Notes under the pieces: model-generated
What the model saw: only the letters and a program-made list of their open reading frames with translations
Told to the model about the DNA's origin: nothing
Databases searched by the model: none
Assembly: GCA_033558025.1 (NCBI GenBank)
Contig: JAUCEF010000002.1
Span: 372,001 to 436,000 of the forward strand
From: Phytophthora sp. 'mugwort'
Taxonomy: Eukaryota > Oomycota > Peronosporomycetes > Peronosporales > Peronosporaceae
Length of the DNA: 64,000 bases
Direction: 5' to 3'
Part shown: in pieces, positions 53,138 through 64,000 of the stretch
Layout of the letters: each line of letters begins with the position of its first letter
How positions within the stretch are numbered: position 1 is the stretch's first letter
Program-made: the position numbers and the translations under genes

Positions 53138-53712
53138 CAGTCCGCGACAGTGGTATATGAACACCATCGGTCTCTCCAAAACAATTATCAAATTGTGTTT
53201 CATTCGCTGACATTACCCTGGATTATAAAGAATTGCAAGATCTGTCGATTGCACCAACTTTTGATGCTGAATTCCACTTGTTTTGAAAAACGATGAGAAA
53301 TATTACTTCAGGAGGTGCGACACAATATATGAACATAACTTCGGGTTTGCGGAAAGTTTGCGTAAGTTTGATCCACAACCCTCGCGACGCGTTGTTAATG
53401 TGTTTACTATACAGACAGCTATCCCACCAATCGTGGCGCCACTTTTCAATTCGCCAACGATGGCACGAGCTTTGCATCTGTCCGACAAAGAACACGAGTC
53501 AATTCGGACGCTCTCATTGCGCGGTTTTTCGGTCCGGGGCATCGCACAGGTGCTCACACGCTCTGTCGGTGCTAGCAGAATGTGTTGAAGGCGCCTGCCA
53601 ATTTTCAGCCCAAGAAGCGGCTTGGAAGCGTGTGGAAAGTGACTGCGCGTGAGAAGCGCCATATCGCTGTGTGTCCGTGCTCCGGGTGTTCATATACCAC
53701 TGTCGCGGACTG
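53138..53712 (+). mobile_element. mini-Tc1 element, 575 bp, TA target duplication
   Basis: Left end CAGTCCGCGACAGTGGTATA at 53138 and its inverted copy ending at 53712 are flanked by TA (53136-53137, 53713-53714). Inside, from the ATG at 53460, the plus strand encodes the first helix-turn-helix of a Tc1 transposase (LSDKEHESIRTLSLRGFSV, GIAQVLTRS) and then breaks; the catalytic part is deleted. It is a different Tc1 family from the element at 34004-35583. Confidence 0.8.
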
Positions 53713-54052
53713 TAGGTGAATCCGCTTGAAGCAAGACTCTATATCCTCTTCTATGTCGACAGTCCACTAATGGTGGTCAACTGCCATACTCGTCGTGGCG
53801 TCTAGGCTTGACCAATGCATTACATATACCTTGCCCACTAAGACCATGTTTCCCGACGTAATTATGGATTGCAGTCTACCCCCGTATGAAAAGTATTCAA
53901 GGTATCAGTGGACACTGCTCTCCATACTCTCGCAATGCATATATTGACAGACACATTTAAAGTTTGCAGACATGTGATACCGGCACTTGTTGGACAGTTG
54001 CTCCTTTGCAGAAACACTGCAGAGCCAAATTTGGCGAACTCAAGCTATTTTC

Positions 54053-55712
54053 TTAGTTAAGAATGAAGGTCATGCTCATTCGTGGCGTTATATGAACGCC
54101 ATTACGATGAATTTCGTTCAGTTGGGAAAGTGGCGTTTGCTGCGCTGTTCTGATGCTCTCCATCCGGGATGAACTCTCTAGTCTATCACGATCCACACCA
54201 TCTCGTAACAAAAGCGCCCGAGACAACACGAAAGACTGATCCTGTTGGTCAGGAATAACCCCAGCCATCGCAGCAGCGAAATCCATATTCTCATCGATTT
54301 GAAGTATACGACCCGTGAATTTTGTTTTTGACGGGGAGAAAATTGTGACGGAACCATAATAATTTCCCCTCGAGCGCGTCTAGTAGCGGCAAATCGGAGA
54401 GTAGATGCGAAACACAGACTCAATTGTAATCCGAAGTTAGTATCTCGCTGAGGACTTCACCAGACACATGCTGTGGTACTTATCGCACTCGGTACCCGCC
54501 ACACCCTTCTGCTTAAAGCCAAGTAGTTCGAAAAACTCACTAAGTGCACGCCACCGATCTGTTACGCGCTGGACGATCGTTTCCACGTCGACCTGCTTCG
54601 GTCAGCGAGCGATGCAGGAGAAAATCACGTTGTACGGACTGGGACCTGTCATCGCGTGCTCATTATTGTCTTCCAGGTAACCATTCGCGAGTGTGGCGTA
54701 GTAGTGATCCGCAATTCGTCGACAGAAATCCCCCGAGCTGGAGCCGATTCTACACGTCGGCTGCACTTGAGGTTCGGCTGGTGCATTTTTGATGTTCACC
54801 ATCTTCCATCTCCATGTGTGTTCATAGGCATTTTCGACAGCGTCGTCATCTACCAGGAGCGAAGCAGGTTTCTCTTCTTCGTCAATCACAACTGGCTCGT
54901 CCACGATACCGAGCATAGTATTGTCCGTAGTTAGCACCCGTCCGAGGACAATGTTCATGACGAGCGGGTCTTTAACAATATTATTAAACGCACTTACGAA
55001 GTCCACATCCACATCATACTTAAAACACTAGCCCGCCGAGTTAAAGTGGAAAATCGATCGCGCTGGGGCCCCAACTTCTTGGTCCACAAGCTGTGCCACC
55101 AAACAGGCATCGCCCATGATATGAGGAAACACCATTTTGATCGTACTGCGCATTATTTGAAATACCAATACCCCCTCACAGAGATCAGTACGGAGTCGTC
55201 GGCAGTGACAATGCTGTGAACTTGTCCCGACGTACAAATGAAGTTGAGGGACTTGGAGTACGCCGCCATCTGACCAATCATGACGTCCGGGCCGTCGAGG
55301 ACATTACCCACGTCCACCTGCTCATCCATGATGCTATGGATGAAAGTTCGTTGGTCTAAGTCGTCCACCGTCGGTTACGTCCTGATTTTTGCAAGATGCC
55401 CCCCCCTTCGGAAAACGTTGACTCATTGACCATACGACTTAGCGAGCCTTCGGGCGAGTGGCGCTGTACCAGCGACTGCGTGCACATAATATCGCGCAGA
55501 GCCGTCAAATGTTGCACCTCCTGGCGCAAATTCTGTACGTCAAGTGTGAGATTAAAATCTACCGAGCGCTCGCGCAGCACGGATTGGAAGCGCCCCCATC
55601 CCTTGCGCAATTTGCGTGGCCTGCCATCCTTGTTGGTCTCGATCTTGCGGAAGACGGCGTGGGCTCCATTGGTGCCTGCGCTAATGGCCCTTGTCACATG
55701 ACAAAATTGCAA
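54053..55712 (-). pseudogene. bZIP/NTF2-like family pseudogene, inverted relative of 57639-59423
   Basis: Read leftwards from about 55620: RPRKLRKGWGRFQSV, LDVQNLRQEVQHLTALRDIM, RHSPEGSLSRMVNE, DQRTFIHSIMDEQVDVG, MRSTIKMVFPHIMGD, DVDFVSAFNNIVKD, GDFCRRIADHYYATLANGY, then MDFAAAMAGVIPDQQD near 54280. All blocks are in the order of the intact gene. At least five frame changes (near 55380, 55200, 55025, 54610, 54430) inactivate it. Confidence 0.85.
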
Positions 55713-56555
55713 CCAATCGGTCCACTGAATTTTTTGGAGACGAACATTAGCGTAGGTTTTCTTACTGGGTGTGTCTCTGCTGACGTAACGTCAGCAGGGA
55801 AAGGTCAGTGACGTTTACTAATGGATTGCAGCGTGCCTGACCCTGCTGGCATTTGAGGAAGACGTGGCATATACCACTGGTAATTTTAGCCGTCGTGCTT
55901 TAGCAGCCAAACGAATCAGATTCGCAGCTATAAGGATACTGGATAATAAAAAAATCACACGGACTTGTACTCGCGATGGTGAGCAATGGTGATAATCGCG
56001 ATTGCCTCACCTTTTGAGGATATCGCTCTTGCCAGCATTGTAACTGAGTAATGACCACAGCAGAAACGGTAAGCTAATTTTAAGTGAGATTTGAACATTA
56101 TATTCACCTTAACTAAGGATATCGGCGAAGCCCATTGTCTTTGACCCTTAGCGGGTTGTGAACCAGCTCACGCATACCCTGACCGCTTGAAAGCTGATGA
56201 TGCGATTTCGTAGTGCGGCAGCCCGCGCTATCAATTACCTGCTTCACGTAGAGATCAGTGGTAACGATCCATCTCATACCGCTCTCGATATAGAAGCTAA
56301 TCCCGCCAACATTTTACCAACGATAATTTCTATAGCTGGCGATGACATTGAATGGACGGGTGTCCTGCTACAGGCGCGGCTGCTCTAGTTCCGCCCACTC
56401 ATTAATGGCTCCAGATTCCCAGGCGACCTTTAACATTTGTCTTTAGATATGACATGACAGGGTTCGGCACAATTCGGCGCAACAACTAGATTTTCTTACA
56501 AAAGAATCTGCTCGACTACCAGCGTCTTCGCATACGTGGCACCGGGTGGTGCTGA
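55713..56555. other. intergenic, no supported gene
   Basis: No recognisable coding or repeat structure. Confidence 0.4.
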
Positions 56556-56559
56556 TTCT

Positions 56560-57150
56560 CCCCTTCCTCAGGCTCTGGAGGCTCGCCGATGACGACAGGC
56601 ATGCAGTTGTCCTTGATCAGGGCGATACCAAGCAGCATATCCATTCTTTACAATACTGACACATGCCCCCGACCAAGTCCAGATCCAGCAGCATGACCAT
56701 TTTTGAAAATAGTTCTCATTCGACTTCTGGCCCAAGAGCTATGACACTAGCCATTCGCCCCCCATGACATAAGGGAATACCATTTCGATCGTAGCGCGTA
56801 CAATTTGAATCCTCAGCATGGTGTTCGTGGTGATCACCACGAAGTCCTCATCCACCTCAATGCCGAAGAGGCGATTATATGTGGAATTACGTTGTCACTT
56901 GGTCCATCATGTGTGCGTTAGGGCAGAGGAGCCCATTGCCTACGTCGGACATTGTGCATTAAAGTACGTTGATCTTGATAGCTAGCAGCCTCTTGCGCTG
57001 TGACCCGCGTTGCACCAAGCCCGCTCGGAACATATTCACTATGTGCAGCAGCATGCCTCAGCCCCGCGTCAGCGTCTTGATGCGCAGGATTTCTCTCAGG
57101 GTTGCCAGTTGTACACTTTCTCCTGTAGAATTAACGACGACAGAGTGCTT
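56560..57150 (-). pseudogene. third, most decayed copy of the bZIP/NTF2-like family
   Basis: On the minus strand: QLATLREILRIKTLTRG, IVNMFRAGL, then a run with stops (GNGLLCPNAHMMDQ), then IVRATIEMVFPYVMGGEWLVS followed by a stop. These align with LTSLRDILQTK, IVNEYFQVFRQGV, GHGMYGPDVMMEQ and VLRSTIEMIFPHIMGNEWFVS of the intact gene. Only the first half of the gene is left. Confidence 0.7.
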
Positions 57151-57638
57151 TTTTGACTAGCGGAAGGCTCGAGGTTTGATTTGGCTACACTTTTAATATT
57201 TGCGACCGTTTTAAGCGTCAACACTGTGTGGACGCAGCTGCCCCACCTAGCCCTGTCAGTGAGAGCTATGTATCTTTTATGAAAACTATCAGATAGAATG
57301 AAATTATAACTGATACCTATATCGCGAATAGCAGTATTAATACCGGATCAACACAGTGGTCACCTTGCTCGCCACTCTTTCAGGTTGCCAGATCGCAGAG
57401 CCTATGCTCCACTGAAGACTAGAGCTGACCATTGACCCGCATAAGGAACTAGGTACAGGTTTGCCTGACCAGAGAAGCAGGCGCGCGAGCTGAGTCTATA
57501 TCCCACAACATTACTTTCGTTTGAGGACGGCTCGCAGTTTTGAGCGCAACCAAATGTGTCTTACTGAAAACAATTTCACGTACCGTATGGGGATGAGGCT
57601 TTTTTGACTGGCCACATCTCCCTCCATACCTGACGATC
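57151..57638. promoter_or_regulatory. upstream region of the bZIP/NTF2-like gene
   Basis: No gene seen. An initiator-like CCATTCC (YCAYTYY) lies at 57642-57648, inside the first codons of the long frame. Confidence 0.3.
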
Positions 57639-59423
57639 ATGTCCATTCCAGCTTTTGCCGTCTCTCTTGTCCAAGTAACACCTGCGATGGCCTCCAGCCA
57701 GAGCCGCGACCAAGTACCTGTCAGAGACGACGCGGACGACAGCGAAACGTGGAGGTTCCAGCAGACTAAAAAGCACAAGCTGACCAAAAAGGACGGCACG
57801 CCACGAAAGCCGCGACGCGGGTGGGGGCCCTACCGCTCCGTGCCCAACGAACGCGCCGTCGCCTTTCACTTGCAACTGGACGTGCAGAATCTACAACAGG
57901 AAGTACGCAACCTCACGTCTCTTCGCGATATCCTGCAGACCAAAAAAATGATCCAGCGCCACTCGCCCGAAGGATCACTATGCAGAATAGTGAACGAGTA
58001 CTTCCAAGTGTTCCGTCAAGGGGTCGAGGTGCAAGAATACGGTCGAAAAAGGATCGTGGACGGTCGGTACAGAGATCAGCGAGCGTTCATGGATAGCATC
58101 ATGGACGAGCAAGTGGATCTGGGCCACGGGATGTACGGCCCTGACGTCATGATGGAGCAGATGGCGAGGTACTCGTTGTTCCTTCGATTCATCTGCATGG
58201 CAGGAAAGGTGGACGACATTGTTGTGGCTGATGACGCGGTGATGATCACGTACAAGGGCACACTGCAGTTCCAAGTTTTACGCAGCACAATCGAGATGAT
58301 TTTCCCGCATATTATGGGCAACGAGTGGTTTGTGTCGCAGCTGGTGGGGCAGTTGGTGGAGGCGCAAGGGCACTCTACCTTCCATTTTAACGCTGCGGGC
58401 AAGTGTTTCAAATATGACGTTGACATGGACTTCGTGGCAGCGTTTACAAACGTGGTGAAGGACATACATTTTGTCGATGTCCTTCTCGGCCAAGCTTTGA
58501 TATCGGACAACGCATTCATAGGCGCCATTGATGAAGGCAATGCGTCTTCGACATGGGGAAGTGATATCGTATTGACAAGGGATGACTGTGATCTTGAAGA
58601 GGAACAAAAGGCTCCCGCCATATTTCCAGTCGCAGAGTCGGCGACGAGTGACACTTATTTTTGGCGATCTGAAAGAGCAGAATTTCCGTCGACATCCCTC
58701 ACGAGATTAGAGCCATGTACAGTATCGCGCAGCGATCGACGTTTCTGTCAGCAAGTTGTGGAAAGTATTGTCCAGGACTACTTCTTCGCGTTCGCACAAG
58801 GGTATCAGGAAGACGCAGAGTTGATTTCTGAATTTTCACAACGTGAGTTCCTTCTCCACAGATTTGCCTCGCAAATGCAAGTTGGAGTGGAGACGACTGT
58901 CAATTGTGTTAAGGAGCGGTGGCGCGTACTTAGTGAGTGCTTCGAGGTGCTAAGTTTCCAGCACAAAGGCGCGACACAAACGGAATGCGACAAGAACTGC
59001 AATCTGTGTCTGGTTGAATCATCGGCTGGGTACATTCTTCGGTTTACTTTCTACACGATTCAGTCTGTGTTCCCACACTTGGTCTCCAACATCTATCTGC
59101 TCGATATTCTCGTGGGAAAAGTGATCGTGGTGCCGTCTCGGATATATTTCTCGGTTGAGAAGAACACGGGGCGCATATCTCGAGTGAAGGAAACAATGGA
59201 TTTTGTTGCTGCCATTGGCGAGCTCATACCAGACCGTCAAGACCTATCATATGTGGTCTCGCAAGCATTATTAACGCGAGACGGGGTGGATTGCAGTAAA
59301 TTCGAGTCTGCACTCCCTGAGCAACAAAATGAAGCATCCAGCTTAAGACAGATTGACAGTGAACACCACCGTGGTTGTCAAACAGCTTCTCGCACGATGA
59401 ATATGTCTGACATTCTTAACTAA
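57639..59423 (+). CDS. oomycete bZIP-like protein with two NTF2-like modules
   Basis: 594 residues, intronless. Residues 45-60 are basic (KKHKLTKKDGTPRKPRRGW) and lead into a short heptad-patterned coil (LQLDVQNLQQEVRNLTSLRDIL, about 75-98), the position of the bZIP in the expanded oomycete bZIP family, though the basic region is atypical and may not bind DNA. Two diverged copies of an alpha/beta module follow: about 110-280 (YFQVFRQG, VLRSTIEMIFPHIMG, DVDMDFVAAF) and about 360-555 (YFFAFAQGY, TIQSVFPHLVSN, MDFVAAIGEL), NTF2-like by pattern. A nuclear regulatory role is inferred. An inner ATG at 57687 (MASSQSRDQ) lies behind an initiator-like motif and may be the true start; the long frame is given. 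Two dead copies lie upstream on the other strand. Confidence 0.75.
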   Translation: MSIPAFAVSLVQVTPAMASSQSRDQVPVRDDADDSETWRFQQTKKHKLTKKDGTPRKPRRGWGPYRSVPNERAVAFHLQLDVQNLQQEVRNLTSLRDILQTKKMIQRHSPEGSLCRIVNEYFQVFRQGVEVQEYGRKRIVDGRYRDQRAFMDSIMDEQVDLGHGMYGPDVMMEQMARYSLFLRFICMAGKVDDIVVADDAVMITYKGTLQFQVLRSTIEMIFPHIMGNEWFVSQLVGQLVEAQGHSTFHFNAAGKCFKYDVDMDFVAAFTNVVKDIHFVDVLLGQALISDNAFIGAIDEGNASSTWGSDIVLTRDDCDLEEEQKAPAIFPVAESATSDTYFWRSERAEFPSTSLTRLEPCTVSRSDRRFCQQVVESIVQDYFFAFAQGYQEDAELISEFSQREFLLHRFASQMQVGVETTVNCVKERWRVLSECFEVLSFQHKGATQTECDKNCNLCLVESSAGYILRFTFYTIQSVFPHLVSNIYLLDILVGKVIVVPSRIYFSVEKNTGRISRVKETMDFVAAIGELIPDRQDLSYVVSQALLTRDGVDCSKFESALPEQQNEASSLRQIDSEHHRGCQTASRTMNMSDILN

Positions 59424-61026
59424 TAAGTGGAAGCAGTAAAGTCGGCAAGCGCGCAGCACTTGTGTGGATAGGTATTCATCCGTCAAGGTATTCCCTTGCT
59501 AAGAGGACTATCGTCCGTAAGAACTAAATGTTGGTATACGATTTCCCGTCCTTATAGCCACAGGACCCGTGCAACCCGCTCGTTGTGCCTACGGGGCCAC
59601 CTCTTCTCACAGGAATAACAGCTGTTGCGATACTAACCGGAGTCTCACTTGTAGTTTGGACCAAGGCTTAGCGACGCAGATAACAAGGCATCTAGCAAAC
59701 TTCCCGCCCATGGCGTCCTTGACTGTTTAATGAAGTCTGAGAATTCTTTCAGTTTACAGATCCGAATATAAAAAGCGCCATATCAACAACAATGACCGCC
59801 CTTGCCCGAGTTCTTGGTGTTGGCTACGTCGCTACTGTCACCTGTACTATGACCGCTAAAGGATAACAAGTATATCCAGGTGAGATCATTCGAAATATAT
59901 TCTGTTTCGATTCAGCTGGCAGGGCACCGGAATTCACGAGAGGTCATCCTATCTGCGGGATTGACCATCGCCCGAGATGATAACTTTTCCATCATGTAAT
60001 GCCTCACATCCGTTCGGGTCTTGCATCTAGCAAAGCCAAAAATGTCCTGTTCATGTTGTGAACCCCGAGTCAAAGATTCGCACCGAGTAAAAAAAAAGAT
60101 TTTTTTTGGTGATAACTGAGATCGGACTTTTCTGTTAAAATTGGCCCCGAGCCAGCGATATTGACAAATATATTGAACTGGGCTGCAAATATTGCGTCAC
60201 AGTGATGCGTCGAGTGAAGAAGTAGGGATCTGTCAGTTTTTTGGGGGGAATCAAATCCAATCGAAAAGACAAATTTGTAATATGGCAGAAGATGTTTCTA
60301 ACACGTGGAAATGTCGCGATGTTGAAGTTTGGATACACAATGAATGCCTACCTACGATGTCTTTCGACGACCTGCTTACTCGTTGCTACCAGGAAAAGAG
60401 CAGCACGTCCGGCTACTGATCACGCGGTCGGCGGGGGCGGCGTGTACATCGCTTGGAAGGCTTTGCTGTTCTGGAAGTGGCACGATCCAGCGGATGACTG
60501 CCCCGGGGTGCTGCTGGAGACGCCGCCGCGGCGGGAACTACGACTCTGGCTCGAATGAGGGTCTTCAGTCAGGCGCGAGATGATGCTGGCTGCGCTAAGA
60601 GTTGTGTACTGCGCGAAAAAGTCGTCTTCGGTGGCTCTTTATAGTCTCGTTCAGCAGTAGCTGATCCGGTGGCGCGCCACCGGATCGAGTGACCGAGCAA
60701 AGTGATAATATCTGATCGTATCTAATGATAAAAAATGGTATCTAATATTTTTATCTGTTTGATTCGTAAAAATCTGACAAAGATCATTCCATATGAAGAA
60801 GTCATGTAAACATACGCTCCTAATATAAAAAGTACAATTACTAGATTTATTTATTCGAGGACAACATGTACCGTCCTTCACATCGTTTGGACGGGTGGGG
60901 CTTTTCAGCGAGGCAAATGCGGTGGTCCATCGAGGTGGTTTGCACACCGGGACTTAGCAAGGGCCTTCATTGGAACGGCGGGACATCAAGTGAAATGGTA
61001 AAACGGTAGGTCAACAAGCTAAGCTG
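59424..61026. other. intergenic, no supported gene
   Basis: AT-rich, with short frames only (for example 60241-60558). Contains the palindrome at 60663-60686. Confidence 0.45.
60663..60686. repeat. perfect 24-bp palindrome
   Basis: The half-site GATCCGGTGGCG is followed immediately by its exact complement, with no spacer, in otherwise AT-rich DNA. Could be a cruciform site, a dimer-binding site or a transposon end pair. Function unknown. Confidence 0.75.
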
Positions 61027-61506
61027 GTGACTGGCGAGGCTGTATTTAGAAAAATACTCGCCGACACACCACCGCCGAAGCCACCCCGACCCAGCGCTGT
61101 GATGATTCCTGCGCCGCCGCGCTCTCGTGATACCCCGGGGCACGTCCTATGTGCCCCTGAACCTGCCGCCATCGTTGCAGGCCGGACATGGAAGGATGTA
61201 GTGCTGAGAATAGCAGCAACGACCAAAGAGAAGTCTTTGCCAGCACCAGCTATTCCGCCGTCAACTACGGCTCCGCGGCCTCCAAGAAACGCTCGAGATC
61301 AAGCTCCGCCTCTGCCAAGCGTCATCGCAAGCTTCGCTAGTCGTATCTCCTCCGCTGCAAGAGCTACTACCGGCACCGCCGGCAGTACCTACGACTGCTC
61401 CCGCTATGGATTGTTCCGTTCTGCAACGGACCCTGACGATGACCTAGCAATTGGCTGCACCGAAGAGTTAAGTCGTCTGAAGATGACTCATAAGCGCCTA
61501 TCCTGA
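61027..61506 (+). CDS. proline-rich ORF, possible 5' part of the MULE
   Basis: 159 codons, rich in Pro, Ala, Ser and Arg (PPPKPPRPSAVMIPAPPRS; PAIPPSTTAPRPPRNARD), with no recognised domain. The MULE sequence follows at once in another frame (APILNEKPVFVDRVEF), so this may be its disordered N-terminus or simply an open frame in GC-rich DNA. Confidence 0.3.
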   Translation: MTGEAVFRKILADTPPPKPPRPSAVMIPAPPRSRDTPGHVLCAPEPAAIVAGRTWKDVVLRIAATTKEKSLPAPAIPPSTTAPRPPRNARDQAPPLPSVIASFASRISSAARATTGTAGSTYDCSRYGLFRSATDPDDDLAIGCTEELSRLKMTHKRLS

Positions 61507-64000
61507 ACGAAAAGCCGGTGTTCGTTGATAGAGTTGAGTTCGCAACGACAGAGGCAGCAAGACTCGGGATCGATGGCTATGATGGCGATTTGTACACCTT
61601 TGCCTACAACTACGGCAAACGAGGTGATAAGATGGATGGTAGAAGCGTCTATCGCTTCATTTCGCATGAACACTGCGAGAAGCGGGTTCGTCTGGTACCG
61701 TTAAGGGAAGAAGACGGCAGACGTATTGGCTACAAGACGCAGGTGCGCATACGGGAGCTGCTACTGATGCGAATAAAAAAACGAGGGATTCCTGGCTTTT
61801 TTTTCTTCGAGAAGTGGACGACATTTTGCTAGGATGTGGCCCCAAGAAGAGCAGGAAAATACTTTTCGACCGGTATATCGACGAACCTAGTCGCTACGGG
61901 TTTGTTCCCGGCGAAACGCAGCTGAAAAACAGGAAATCAACACTCATGAAGCAACGTACAGGTGAGCTCTCCATTAATGTATTTGTTATTGTGAGTAGTA
62001 TGTGAACTAACGATATTAGTGTCAGTGTAGGAGGCTGGGAAATTAATAACGTTACGGGGTTGGTAGAGTGGACATCAATGCACCTGTGCACGACGAAAGA
62101 AGATTTCTTTCTGTTTGGCTCTAGTAGTGCATCTGATGCGCCTTTGGACTGGCACGTGATTTTGGAGTGTTGGACTCGATGAACAAAGATCTCAAGCACG
62201 GACCTGTAGCGCTTGAGTGCTTCACACACGAAGTAACCCTAGACGACAGGAAAAAGGCAGACTGCTGCGGTCTCATTCTGAGATCACGAGCCATCTTCTG
62301 GAATGTGCTGAAAGCATATAACGACCAGAATGACAATGGAATTCTCGGTGTCACTGACGGAACGTATCGCTTGCATTTTGGTACGGTATCGGAGCCCTCA
62401 AGTGGTTTATTGGTGTACTTACGGAGTGTTATATTGTTTGTTAGGTGGCTGGACTCTAGTTGACTTCGGCACCTACACCACACACCACGAAAAGAAACGC
62501 TACTCCAAGATCGTTGTGCCATGGGCGTACATGTTTGTCCGCACCGAGCATCATGTAGCTTACTCTACGATGTTTAAAGTGGTAATGTCGTTTGCATCTC
62601 GCTTTTTCGAGATTAACCTCGTGTGGTCGTTTGGCAGCTTGGACCTCAGCCAGTACATCGCTAGTGCTTACAGAGAAATCTGGCCCTCAATTCGGCTGCT
62701 AAACTGCTACCCCCATTTGGCACGGAAGTGCGGTGCGGCAGATAAACGTCGTCTACTAGCTGAAAAGGACTTCTACGAGGCCAGCGTAGCGGTCAGTATC
62801 AAGCACATGAGTATAGCCCGCACGGAACGCCAGTTCTCGGTCCTGGCACGGCTTTTTCTGGCATAATGGCGTGAGCACGGGGAGAAGGAAATACGCGAGC
62901 TGGTTCGAGGAGACGTATTTAGGCTCCACGTGGATGTTCTTGTACTTCCCGGCAGGCATTCCCGGTGTTACTTCATCGCAGAACGCCCTCAAGTCTCACC
63001 ACCAGACCATCAAGATCACGTGCGTTGCCTCTCTGCGTTCCAGCACGGCTGTTGTTTTGAACGACGGTAATCCAAGCATATTGTTTCATGAAGCCTCCCA
63101 ACCACTCCGACAAGATCTGTTTCACTTTAGTGAAGGTTTGCTATACATGGATCGCATGCGCGCTAATTGTCATTAAATACTAACTTTTTTGCGACTGACA
63201 ATGCTTACAGGGGCATGGGCAGCGAGGCTGTCGCCAATGCGAAGCGCTTACTTGACAACAAGAAAAACTACTACCAACTCAAAGCCCCACGCTCTCGAGT
63301 TTTATTTGGTATGCTATTCAACGCAACCAAGTTCATCATCTCCAGCACGAATATCAACGGCGGGAGTATGAACAGAAGCAGAGCACAGCGGTGAGTAGAG
63401 CAATTTAATGTGCTAATGATATCGGATAACTTATTATGTTTGGACAGATACCTGGGCTCGCTGAACGGCAAGCTACCCCAAGACATTTCCTTTCGGAATG
63501 CGGAGCTCTACTGCCTTTCCATTCACCAAGTGAAGCTGCTACACCAGGAGTCAATCGCGAACTTTGTCCCATCCGCTCGTGTTTCGGTTGAAGAGGTGGA
63601 AATTACTAGAATGCTGATACGGCAACTCCTTCAAATGGCATTTTGCATTGTTTCCCCGCAGATCCAGGCTGTCCGACGCAAGTACGCGTGTGATTGTGCG
63701 ATGTTTGCTCAGATAGGACGGCAATGCTCTCATGTCCTCGCCGTCATGGTTCTGCAAAAGGAGATCAACGCGAGTCGACTTCTCGGTACACTGCCAACGA
63801 GAAAAGCAAGTGGAGGTCAAAGGAAGGCAAAACGCTGTCTTGCTAAAGGCAAAGGACGAGCACCAGTTTTCCGTCGATGTATTGATCAAGCGGTACCTGA
63901 AGCAGCTCATGTCTCCACTTCACTGGCAAGTCATGCGGGATTTCGACATCAGGACCAAGGCTGGAGTGTCCAAACACGAGATCTTCCGTGGAACGATAGT
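61500..64000 (+). pseudogene. MULE transposase with introns, 3' end outside window
   Basis: Blocks in order: N-terminal domain (VFVDRVEFATTEAARLG, YNYGKRGDKMDG); a helical linker (KSRKILFDRYIDEPSRYGFVP); core start (CFTHEVTLDDRKKADCC, GILGVTDGTYRLHFG); MULE core (VVPWAYMFVRTEHHVAYST, CYPHLARKC, a C-x2-H motif); linker (GSTWMFLYFPAGIPG); SWIM zinc finger YACDCAMFAQIGRQCSH; tail (QVMRDFDIRTKAG). Introns fit at 62381-62444 (64 nt) and about 63397-63448 (GTGAGT...GGACAG). A TAA after LARLFLA near 62863, a frame change just after it and another near 63855 make it inactive. Same family as 9210-11960. Confidence 0.75.

Noticed and set aside
1..64000. CRISPR arrays, operons, Shine-Dalgarno sites, rRNA genes
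   Set aside because: None seen; the sequence is eukaryotic, and the repeats found are transposon ends, palindromes or homopolymers.

Overview
The window looks like nuclear DNA of an oomycete, most likely Phytophthora. The evidence is: eukaryotic genes without operons; short GT-AG introns of 60-105 nt; oomycete-type core promoters (TCATTCTCCAAYTT) just upstream of two start codons; CYP86-like fatty-acid-hydroxylase-type P450s; plant-type two-domain phosphoethanolamine N-methyltransferases; the oomycete bZIP/NTF2-like protein family; and a dense load of decayed MULE, PIF/Harbinger, Tc1, hAT-like, Ty3/gypsy and LINE elements. Species cannot be fixed from the sequence alone.

Layout. 1-1033: N-terminal part of a CaMK-type kinase (minus, runs off the left edge). 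2802-17640: a mirror-image duplication, FYVE-like/START-like gene (+), P450 (-), about 8 kb of dead transposons, P450 (+), decayed FYVE-like/START-like copy (-). The spacer holds two PIF/Harbinger pseudo-elements and a MULE. 18153-19445: intact RNI-type leucine-rich-repeat gene. 19580-23535: a five-exon gene that I reassembled from splice sites, joining an N-terminal CLASP/TOG-like helical domain to a long disordered region and a C-terminal membrane anchor with coiled coil. 23820-28842: LINE tail, tRNA-like SINE head, an ABCB (MDR) transporter pseudogene and a 517-bp Harbinger MITE.

29417-33508: tandem phosphoethanolamine N-methyltransferase genes; their last 939 bp before the final codons are almost identical while the 5' thirds are diverged, which points to gene conversion. 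33953-35883: a Tc1 transposon (long IR/DR-type ends) sitting inside one arm of a foldback MITE. 36228-44180: sparse, with a broken RXLR-like secreted ORF, a hAT-like tail, small foldbacks and little else. 44180-52230: one Ty3/gypsy chromovirus remnant (gag, protease, RNase H, integrase, chromodomain; RT deleted) interrupted by a 304-bp Harbinger fragment and a 3.6-kb LINE flanked by a 16-bp target-site duplication. 53138-53712: a mini-Tc1. 54053-59423: one intact and two decayed copies of the bZIP/NTF2-like family. 61027-64000: a second MULE, running off the right edge.

The likely functional genes are seven complete ones (FYVE-like, two P450s, LRR, CLASP-like, two PMTs), the bZIP/NTF2-like gene and the partial kinase. 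The rest is mostly transposon debris. All family calls come from motif recognition by eye; no database search was run.
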